A stretch of DNA of 64,000 nt, from the NCBI GenBank assembly GCA_022495995.1, contig JAFEMH010002444.1, positions 62,001-126,000 of the forward strand, written 5' to 3'. Both the position numbers and the translations under genes were made by a program. This document shows positions 55,649 through 64,000 of this stretch, piece after piece; position 1 is the first letter of the stretch; each line of letters starts with the position of its first letter. The notes beneath the pieces are model-generated. The model ran no database searches. It saw nothing but the letters and a program-made list of their open reading frames with translations, and was not told the DNA's origin. The DNA comes from Adenophora triphylla var. japonica (lineage: Eukaryota; Streptophyta; Magnoliopsida; Asterales; Campanulaceae).

Positions 55649-57117
55649 TCATTCGTTACGGATACAGATTTTTGCATCAGGTAGTTGTGCCGTCGTGTTA
55701 GACTTTTTGATCATAAGAACACGACGCCTACGCCCAATCCAAGTGGTTTTCCACGGCGGATCTCCTGAAACCATCCTATAACCTGCATTTGCATACAAAG
55801 TACGAGCTCCCATATCATCTTCATACGCCCTCAACACAAGATACTCAAACCCCCAACGAATAGCCAGTGTTTCACAAGCGTTTAGCAGTGCAGTCGCTAC
55901 TTTCTTCCTCCTGACAAACACAAAGTCCTTCAACAAGTTGTGTTGTACTAAAAAATGCAGTATTGTTAACATTTTTTTTCACCTGAAAGTATGCAAAACA
56001 GCTATCCCGGAGATGTAAAGGTATTCATCTGCTTTTGATAGATACAGAAGAACTTCATTGTCCCTCTGAACTGAAATATCAACTACGCCTACAAGCTGCT
56101 GCCCAATTTGTTTGCTACTGTCAACTGTCGGCTCAGCAACCAAACACGCGTACCTGTGAATTAATCAAGTTATAGATGTGTCGAGTATATAATTATTAGT
56201 CAAGTTTAATTTGTAGCATGAACATACACGATTACCTATCGGGAGTTGAGTTCTTGAGTGTATAAATAAGTCCCGCCAGCACCTCAGCCTGTAGGGAAGC
56301 CACAGAAATGCCACAGATATTTAGAACTATATTTTGATTATCAAATTACTCTATAATATTTATTATGAACACGACCTAACTATAACTTCATGTTGAGAAC
56401 CTAATAAAGTGTCTCACATGGAATTCTAAACTAAATTGTAAAAGGATAAACTGGTGCCGTAAGAGCTCTCATTATGTGTGAAATTCTAAACTCGTAGGCT
56501 AGAATGATTCATAGAATTTGATTATCCGTCTTTTCATAGCAATATTAGCGCTTGTTTGGTACGAAAGAATCATGATTCTTTTCATGTGATCATGGAATGA
56601 AATCTGCACTAAAAAAACATTAGAGAATAGAACAGGCGAGCGATTTTTGGGTACCAAACTAGCATTACGATGCAACTTAAGATTTCATTACCCAAATGGA
56701 AATAAAAGTCAGACAAACCTGGAAAAATTGGAAGAAGATATCATTGAACAAAAGAGAAGGTTGATGAAATGCTTGGGCTTGAATATGAGCTACTTGTCTC
56801 ATTTCATCAATATTCTCAGTCATCCTCCTCACTTGCCATCCATTCTCACTCACCAAATGACCAAACTGCCCTTTTCCGTCTCCATATTCTACATTATCCT
56901 CTTCAGCTGGTGATTCAACTGAAGAACTAGTAGTAGAGCTTCTGGTCTCCAAATTTCTCCATCTTTTCTTGAAGCTCACATTTTTGTTGTATCGAATGAC
57001 GTTTCTAGCACAATAATTCGAATCGAAACCGAAAAGGGTTGTGATTGTGCCTCTGTATCTCCATGATGTAGAGAGTTGGGAAGAATATGGCTTTGAAATG
57101 TGTTGCAAATAAGCCAT
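55649..57117 (-). CDS. Plastid GNAT-family N-acetyltransferase (four exons)
   Basis: Exons on the minus strand: 56719-57117, 56236-56288, 55983-56153, 55649-55910; 885 nt in all, 294 residues, with GT-AG junctions and consistent phases. The first 90 or so residues are Ser/Arg/Lys-rich and look like a chloroplast transit peptide. Then come NGWQVRRM, AQAFHQPSLLFNDIFFQFFQ, AEVLAGLIYTLKNSTPDRYA, LVGVVDISVQRD, EYLYISGIAVL, the acetyl-CoA-binding helix start RRKKVATALLNACE, FEYLVLRAYEDD, ARTLYANAGYRMVSGDPPW and GRRRRVLMIK. This order matches plant plastid GNATs of the Arabidopsis GNAT7/GNAT10 group, which acetylate N-termini and lysines of plastid proteins; the exact subgroup is inferred. No damage is seen, and the gene appears functional. 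The ATG used is in MAYLQHI; the frame is open just upstream but without another ATG. Confidence 0.92.
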
Positions 57118-57122
57118 CCCCA

Positions 57123-57314
57123 ACACTTATTTTTGATGAAATTATGAAAAGAACCAAGAATCATGATTCTGAACACAGGGGCAAAGTTGGCAACTTGAGG
57201 ATTAAATTTCCAACAATCAATGAGTTTTATGAGCATATTTTGAAATTGAGGGCAGAAAATGGTGTACCTAAAAGGGATAAGATTCTGGTGGGGTGGGGGG
57301 GTTTGTGGCCATGA
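57123..57314 (+). pseudogene. Unidentified protein-like fragment next to the GNAT start
   Basis: The plus strand is open for about 64 codons with balanced, protein-like composition: FDEIMKRTKNHDSEHRGKVG, NLRIKFPTINEFYEHILKLR, AENGVPKRDKILVGWGG, then a stop. It begins at the 5' edge of the GNAT gene on the other strand. I do not recognise the family. It could be a transposed 3' exon or simply a chance frame through the GNAT promoter. Confidence 0.3.
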
Positions 57315-57464
57315 TCTTTTTCTTTAGCTTGAGGCCCAAAGTGTTTGTTGGCACAAAGAAATAGCTGAGAGTCACACATGTTGTCTCTAACACCAAGTTT
57401 ATAATTTCAATTCCCCAACTTTATAATTTAAATAAAGGGTGAAATTCTTGTAATATCAAAAGCA

Positions 57465-58641
57465 TCTATATTACAATATAGAATGAGGGTAACCGCCAGT
57501 GGCGGATCTACACCAAAATGTTTGGTGTTGCCTATTCTTTCACACAAAAAAATTTAAAAAAATGGCGCGAAACTAAGATTCAATATGTAAATATAATAGA
57601 CTTCAATATGTCAAAATTACATAAAATAAACACAATTTACATTGTTCCTAGGTTCACCAAAAGCACATATCCAAAAACTTTTTCAATCCCAAAACTCTTG
57701 TTCCTAAGTTCACCAAAAACAACACATACAACCTCGTCTGCTACCAAAATTTACAGAAAATAATGTGTGATGCTCACCATCAAATATATCATATTTCCCA
57801 CCATTCCAAACATTCAATAATCATGAATTGATACAATAGCAAATCAAATGACCGCACTAAAAGATCGAAAAAACAATAATTACAATAAACAATACGAAGC
57901 CATTAAAGGGTTTCTCCACACACAGAAAACCCAATACAAACAGTGGCGGATTCATGAATTTTCTTCAGTGTGGGCCAAATATTTTTTACAAATTGATTAA
58001 AATGTGTGAAAAAAGGAATAAGAAAAAAAAATTGTAAAGCAAACATTTTCTTTAACATTAATTTTTTTTTTAAAAAAAAAGGATAGAGAGTAGAATTTTG
58101 AGATAAAAAGTGTAAAATCAAATATTTGATAATGGGAGTTGAACCTAGGATCTCTAGGTTAGTTTCCAAACAAGTTACCAACCAAGCTAAACAAGAAGTT
58201 TGCTATATTTGACACAGCATATTATATGTACTAAATTTTGTTTTAATATATAGTATACTCCTATATATTATTTTTTTGGTGTTGCCTAGGCAACACATGG
58301 CACAACATGGGATCCGCCCCTGGTAACCGCCGAGACAAAGAGCGGCTGAGATTGAATCTCACAAATTGATCCGATGGTCCGAGTCATTTTCCCCAAAACT
58401 GTTTTTAACTTCCCACTCATTAAAAAAAAAAAACTACCCACTCATTGCTAAAAAAATTCCAGAATTAACTTCCCACTTATTGCACTCATTTTTTTAATTT
58501 TAATTGTAAACATTAAATTGTGTTATTTAAGTACAAAGGTTAGGAAGTAGGAAGTAAAAACAAGTTCTACAATAATTAGAAAGTGAAAATAAATTGGGAA
58601 GTGAAAATGGCCCGTGTCTTGCACGGGTGGTAAGTACTAGT
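57465..58641 (+). mobile_element. Small non-autonomous Helitron, copy A (interrupted)
   Basis: Starts TCTATATTACAATATAGAAT after A, ends in the hairpin CCCGTG-TCTT-GCACGGG (about 58613-58626) then GTGGTAAGTA and CTAGT before T, exactly the Helitron pattern. Without the hAT insertion (826 bp plus an 8-bp duplication) it is 343 bp. Its sequence repeats almost perfectly as copy B. It has no coding capacity. Confidence 0.88.
57497..58322. mobile_element. hAT element inserted in Helitron copy A
   Basis: Left end CAGTGGCGGATC, right end GATCCGCCCCTG, inverted; GTAACCGC is duplicated at 57489-57496 and 58323-58330. Copy B of the Helitron shows the empty site with one GTAACCGC. The left end is like that of the hAT element at 10457. 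Subterminal GTGTTGCCTA and TGGTGTTGCC segments are also inverted-related. No transposase. Confidence 0.93.
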
Positions 58642-58657
58642 TACTTATTAATTTCAA

Positions 58658-59001
58658 TCTATATTACAATATAGAATGAGGGTAACCGCCGAGACAAAGA
58701 GCGGCTGAGATTGAATCTCACAAATTGATCCGATGGTCCGAGTCATTTTCCCCAAAACTGTTTTTAACTTTCCACTCATTAAAAAAAAAAAAACTACCCA
58801 CTCATTGCTAAAAAAATTCCAGAATTAACTTCCCACTTATTGCACTCATTTTTTTAATTTTAATTGTAAACATTAAATTGTGTTATTTAAGTACAAAGGT
58901 TAGGAAGTAGGAAGTAAAAACAAGTTCTACAATAATTAGAAAGTGAAAATAAATTGGGAAGTGAAAATGGCCCGTGTCTTGCACGGGTGGTAAGTACTAG
59001 T
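58658..59001 (+). mobile_element. Small non-autonomous Helitron, copy B
   Basis: 344 bp, TCTATATTAC to CTAGT, preceded by A and followed by T. It lies head to tail with copy A, separated by 16 bp (TACTTATTAATTTCAA), and the same 16 bp follow copy B. The copies differ by a couple of bases only. Confidence 0.92.
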
Positions 59002-59051
59002 TACTTATTAATTTCAATTCCCCAACTTTACTATACCTTTCTTTTATATTA

Positions 59052-59246
59052 CTCTCTCCGTCTCGTAATATAATAAATGTCACACTTTCCTTTTAATCCA
59101 TCCCAAAATAAATGTCACGTTTTCATTATAAAAAAAAAAAAAAAACTTAGTGCAATTTCACCATTAGACAAACAAAAAAGTAAAACACGTTTCTTAAAAA
59201 TGTTCCTTAAAAGATTTGCCATTTATTATGAGACGAACTGAGTGTG
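59052..59246. mobile_element. Degenerate Stowaway-type MITE
   Basis: Left end CTCTCTCCGTCTCGTAATA; right end near ATTATGAGACGAACTGAGTG. Ends are mutated so the exact right border is uncertain. Confidence 0.6.
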
Positions 59247-60124
59247 TAATAAAATTGTACATTATTTTTTGAGCGTCGTCTCATTAATGAGTAATATTTT
59301 TCTTTTTAAGTAACATTCTTTTAATAAATTGACTAAACTTTTTTTCAATTAATTTAAATTTAGATATTGCCACCTACTATTACATTTGATTCAAATGTTG
59401 TGGAAAAAATAAGGCAAAAATAACAAAGTAGTCACTCAACAATTGGTCCTTTCCAAATGTCATCACTCAACTTCTTGCTTCATCATTGTAGTATACTAGT
59501 ATCTAACATTATGAAATATCGGAAAACTAACGGAAGTTAGACCCATGACATCATGTGAATAACCTTCATTAAATTCCGTTAACTCATTGTTACAATTAAC
59601 AGATTCAGTTACATTTAACACTAGATAACTGGAAAATGAAGGCAAAGAAGGAAAAATAAATTGAAAACCCAGATTGAAGAATCCTTTCATTTTCAACTCC
59701 ACCCCAACACCCCTTCATCTTTACAACAAAATTCCTTTATAGTATACCTTAAACTTCCTTCAGTGAGGAATTCATCTCTCAGTGCTCCATTACAAATACA
59801 TTCTTAAGCTCACTCTTCTCTTTGAGTACAGCCGTCTGATGCCGAGGAAAGGTCAGGTGAAATGTAACTGAACCCGTTACATGTAATTATTAGTTAACAA
59901 AGTGCAACGGAAAAGTCCACAAAATGAGGAAATTTCATAATGTTAGATACAGACTCCAGTGATGGAAATCGGAAAAAAAAAAAAAAGGAAATTTGAAAAT
60001 GACCAATAGTTAAAGTGACCTACAAAACAGTTATATTCCCTAGAAGGTCTTGGGCTCCAGTCACATAAAAATAAATAAGAAACTAAAGAAGCATTGAGCA
60101 GAAATACAGAGTTTACAGTGTGAT
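59247..60124. other. Intergenic region and phosphatase 3' flank
   Basis: No gene or repeat recognised. The part next to 60124 should contain the phosphatase 3' UTR. Confidence 0.5.
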
Positions 60125-63100
60125 TTAAGTGGCTTTTGGAGGAGATAACCGGTGAGTAGACCATTCTTCCAAGCCTTTGCGGTGAAGAGAATTCATCTTA
60201 ATAAAAGGCCGCTTTTCCCTGATTAGTTTCTCTGCGTTTTTCCAATCTTCAGCCACACCCAGAGCTACCAACAATGCGCACATCACAGCAACACTTCGTC
60301 CGTGCCCTGGTCAAAATGACACAAAAATGGATCAGAGCTGTGCTTATTTACTTCCTGCTGACACAACATGATGTGTGGTTCTTGAAATCTAATTAATGTG
60401 TGAAACAGAAAGTTCAAGTAAAACAAAGGATCAAAGAATGTGGGCAACAGTTCAAGTTAATGAGCATATAAACTAGGCATATGGGAGGGCAAATCACTTT
60501 CTTGAAACAAATAATGGAGAAAGGATGACGATTCACTTCATGGAATGAAATGAATGAGATATATTACGCGTTCAAAAGCAACCTAGATACACATATGCTA
60601 GCTTTGATATGAAATATTAGGCTGTGTCTAGGAAGTATTTAGGAAGTAGAGGAAGCATGTTTACGTACATGACATTTCTTTCCTCTCGTAATGGATATAT
60701 GTTACTCCCTCCGTCACAAAGTAAGAGTCATATCTTGAGTTCACATGCTTATAAAGAAAATATTAAGAAATGAGAAAACAATTCAAGTGGGTTGAGAACA
60801 TATTCATAGTTCAAGTGGATAAAAAATACGTTAGTTAAGTATTGGGTTCTTTGTAATTATACAAGGATTATAAGGACAAAGTTCTCCAAAACATTGTTGC
60901 CAATTTGGGAATGGGACTCTTACTCAGTGAAGTACAACAAAAGAAAAGTGGGACTCTTACTCTGGGACAGACGGAGTACAAGAATTTCATAGCAATGAAG
61001 TTTACATGACATTATAGATCCAGTTCAAAATTTAGAAGGTGAAACAACAGACCAATGGCCAATGAACTAGCAGGATTTGACTCTAAAATGAAGGACAAGA
61101 GATGAGAACAGCATATTTGCTTGCTAGGACCTTGACCCATAATTATTTATATGGATACTTGAAAAGACGAAATTTATTTGCATATATAAACCTATAGAAG
61201 AGTAATGGGCAAGGAGACCTCAAATAGTTTGTCAAAACTGTTGGCCATGACTTAATTAAGGATCAAGCCTCTTTTCCTTAACATTATTAAGTGTTTAGTG
61301 TTCAGGCTATAATATTCTGTTACATATTTTGGGGTTATCATGAAACCAAAGAAAGCTTGAGAGAATAAATCCGCCGAGATTAAGCACAAAAGGTAATAAG
61401 ACATCAATTATCCATTTGTGAAGTGAGTGGATACTGAGTGTCAGACTGTTTTGAGAGAGATGTATAGGCCCAGATAATGTCCTCGAATCAATACCAGAAA
61501 CTAGAAATCAAAACAAAACGATACCGGATGCCATAATGTCAGGATCTAGTGCATGTAACCTTGGATCTTGACATGTGTCATCATCCTAGGTGTCCTTCCA
61601 GGAATTAGTTCAGACAACTAGTGCCCCATGAAGCCATTGGTATCTATAACCAGGCTTCAACTTCTAATTGAAAGATTTTGGACTAATGCAAGTCACTGAT
61701 AATAATACAATACAAGTGAACACATTCCACTTCCCTTTTTGATTGTCCCAATTCCATAAAAAGACTATAATTATAGTGTAATTTCAAAAAGGTTTCAAGC
61801 ATGTAAAGAATCATTCATTAAACGTTTTGTGTTTTGACTTGTCAATGGGATACTTATTTTGGGATGGAGAGACTACTTTGGTAAATAAACGAGAGACGTG
61901 CAGGATTGAAAAACAAAGGCTAAGATCTCGCATTTAACCATCAGTAGCTCTTATAGGAGACCAAACCTCGGGTACCACTTTTTTATGTACCACTTTTTTA
62001 TGTACCACATCGTGTACCACTAGTGATACAACTGTTGTGCATTATTGATGACATTATCATTATGTCAGCCTTAATAACTCATAAACGTTAGATCAGTAGT
62101 GCTACACAATGTGGTACATAAAAATGGTACATGAGATTTTGTCTCCTCCGATAATAGGTAAGGATTTCAACTTTTCTACACTTGCCTAGGGCTCTTATAA
62201 GTTTTCGGCTCAGAAATTTCAAGGTTGAATCATCTGGCGTTTAAATGGACTAGTGACTCATATGACACACACAAAAGGACGAAAAAAAATGTTTCAAGAA
62301 AAAAAGACACTTGCCATTCTTCTTTGTGTGGACAGTTCACAAGGTAAAAACACTATTTTTAAACTCCAACATCAAAGAAAACATTTAATGGTTGATAGCA
62401 AAAAGGGAACGTGAATAAGAAATAGTCACTGAGCCACAAATGTAGAAGCTGTTGGTAGTTTTCATTATAAAATGCTTCCTAGAACTCTATACCTACTCAA
62501 CCTGAGATTTATAAAGCAAGACAAAATACACAGCAATATAACGCAATATGAAGACAAATCTCTAGATTCATGAAGTTCACACAAGAAATGGAGGCTAATG
62601 AAGACAATCGCACACAAGAATTTGACTACTCGATGATGTTACTTAAGTTGTATATACTCAAATAAGTATGATGAGAGTGGCCAAAAAAAGTAAGATATAA
62701 AACAGGTAGACAACTTTGACCAGACCTAAACTATGGATTCACTTAATCAGGCCAACCAACTAAACTTTGAAGTCAAAGTTTACAAGAATTCTACCTTGAC
62801 CATTTCTAAAAGATCCCTAAACATTCCAAAGATAAGCTCCTTCTTGTCTTTAGCTGTATGGGGGCATAGGAAGTCATAGAACTTTGACACTAATATCTTG
62901 TAAACGTCAACTCCACCACTGGCCAACTAAAAGTGAAAACACATGCCAGGGCCAAATCAATCATAGCATTAACGAACGCTAAGACTTAGTTAAGAATAGA
63001 ATGCACATAAACTCACAAACGTGAATGAATAAACAAAAAAAGACTAAACTTGAGATAATAGACGGAACAAGCAAAAGTATAGGACTAAAAATTTGAAAAT

Positions 63101-63758
63101 ACCAACATTAAACAAAAACAAGGAAATGAAACACACCAACAAAAGCATCATATATCACCAAAATATACAAATAACCAATCAAAACAATGTATTCAAATTC
63201 CAAAACCATACCATAAGCACAATGCACAAAAACAGGCATATTCATCGCCCTCTTTCGACAAGCCCACTTTACAGCAGACTCAATGGCACCCGGATCAGGC
63301 GATCGAGTATCCCAAGTAGGAACACACAAATAACCCTGCCCCACCACCTCCAACTTCCTAGGCAATTCACAAGTACAATCAATCACAGCCGGATTACCGG
63401 GAGGCAATTTATCCAATGATGAAGGCCACCCACCAACATACAAACCCTCACTAACTTCAGTATAAGGATCTTCCCCACTAAACAATCTTCTCAAAGCAGA
63501 AAATCCACGGACGAAGAACAAGTAAGGGCTGAAGATGATTAAAGACCAAATTGGGAAAGACCCATCTGAATTCTTGCCCAATAACAATGGGAGATTGATT
63601 AAAGGGTGTGAAGCGATTGAAATCAAGAATGATATTAAGGATGCGTAAAGAAAAGGGATTGATAGGAGAGTGAATTCGAGATTGTTTAGGGTTGCGAAGA
63701 AGATGAAGAGGGTTATTGCTTTGATTCCAATTAATATTGATAATCCTACGCCCAACAT
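60125..63758 (-). CDS. Membrane-anchored dual-specificity-phosphatase-like protein (two exons)
   Basis: Exon 1 is 63212-63758, exon 2 60125-60306 (minus strand); 729 nt give 242 residues. Residues 1 to about 90 contain hydrophobic stretches (LSILIGIKAITLFIFFATLN, then FLYASLISFLISIA, and IWSLIIFSPYLFFV), so two to three membrane segments are likely. The phosphatase part follows: YTEVSEGLYVGGWPSSLDKL, VIDCTCELPRK, VPTWDTRSPDP with the general-acid Asp region, and the signature HCAYGHGRS (HCX5RS) formed across the splice junction, which supplies the nucleophile Cys and phosphate-binding Arg. The end WSTHRLSPPKAT precedes the stop. It belongs to the plant DSP-like proteins often named YnbD-like; the substrate is unknown. 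The 2.9-kb intron holds two MITEs. No damage is seen. Confidence 0.92.
60705..60976. mobile_element. Stowaway-type MITE in the phosphatase intron
   Basis: CTCCCTCCGTCACAAAGTAA to TTACTCTGGGACAGACGGAG with TA duplication. Confidence 0.85.
61957..62146. mobile_element. Small foldback MITE in the phosphatase intron
   Basis: About 190 bp with inverted ends GGAGACCAAACCTCGGGTAC and GTACATGAGATTTTGTCTCC, and inner TTTTTATGTACCAC against GTGGTACATAAAAA. The family is undecided because no clear target duplication is seen. Confidence 0.65.
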
Positions 63759-64000
63759 TTTTGTTGGGATTTACAGAAGATTTGGGATTGGATTACGCGG
63801 ATGGAGTTTATTGGAAGATTGGGATTCGATTGCGGGTTTTGAGCTTGGAGAGGAGAGTTAAATACCATTTTCATCCCTAACCTATTGACCTTTTTTTGTT
63901 TTCATCCTGAAACAATTTTTGTTTTTTGTTTTCATCCCTATCCTCTCTATCTCTGAACCATTCATCCTTTTGTTGCCCTTTGTCATCCATATCTCCGTTA
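63759..64000 (-). promoter_or_regulatory. 5' region of the phosphatase gene
   Basis: Upstream of the phosphatase ATG. From about 63868 the plus strand repeats TTTTCATCC(CT) and TTTTTTGTTTTCATCC units; this low-complexity repeat continues to the window end. No TATA box was identified with confidence. Confidence 0.4.

Noticed and set aside
61727..61874. Possible Stowaway copy ending GGGATGGAGAGAC
   Set aside because: Only one end resembles the family, and no matching left end or TA pair was found.
63670..63861. 63-codon plus-strand frame
   Set aside because: It is the antisense shadow of phosphatase exon 1 and its 5' flank.

Overview
This is nuclear DNA from a flowering plant, most likely a eudicot. 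Genes are intron-split with GT-AG junctions. One gene is a plastid-targeted plant-type ferredoxin, another a mutated copy of a plant NPK1/ANP-type MAPKKK. The rest is dominated by plant transposon families: Stowaway and Tourist MITEs, hAT elements, MULEs, Helitrons, a Ty3/Gypsy element and a Sirevirus-like Ty1/Copia element. I cannot name the species. No rRNA, tRNA, CRISPR or bacterial-type feature was seen.

Layout. 1-1575: Copia-type LTR and flanking retroelement sequence. 1.6-13.7 kb: gene-free transposon graveyard with Stowaway MITEs, two MULEs with 9-bp target duplications, several hAT elements (one holding a Copia pol remnant) and a Tourist element holding a hAT element that itself holds two Stowaways. 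13.7-14.2 kb (minus): root-type [2Fe-2S] ferredoxin. 14.2-22.6 kb: more MITEs, a MULE-like element packed with telomere-like and ~150-bp tandem repeats, a PIF/Harbinger-like element and two hAT elements with perfect 8-bp duplications. 22.98-24.96 kb: a Pack-MULE carrying two exons of a phospholipid:diacylglycerol acyltransferase (PDAT) and a 0.9-kb TTTATC-type array. 26.1-33.2 kb (plus): truncated NPK1/ANP-like MAPKKK whose second intron holds a 5.3-kb Gypsy element on the minus strand. About 34.1-54.47 kb (plus): decayed autonomous Helitron (Rep/helicase) split by a 13.7-kb Sirevirus-like Copia element with matching LTRs and TACAC target duplication. 55.6-57.1 kb (minus): intact four-exon GNAT acetyltransferase gene. 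57.46-59.0 kb: two head-to-tail small Helitrons, one interrupted by a hAT element. 60.1-63.76 kb (minus): intact two-exon membrane-anchored dual-specificity-phosphatase-like gene with a 2.9-kb intron.

Only three host genes look functional (ferredoxin, GNAT, phosphatase). They share no evident pathway; their neighbourhood reflects transposon insertion rather than functional clustering. The MAPKKK and PDAT copies are non-functional or fragmentary. The most unusual signals are an AACCGC hexamer repeated dozens of times on one strand of the Sirevirus-like element across LTRs, introns and all reading frames; the PDAT Pack-MULE whose repeat array holds direct and inverted copies of its own exon sequence; and the tandem Helitrons.
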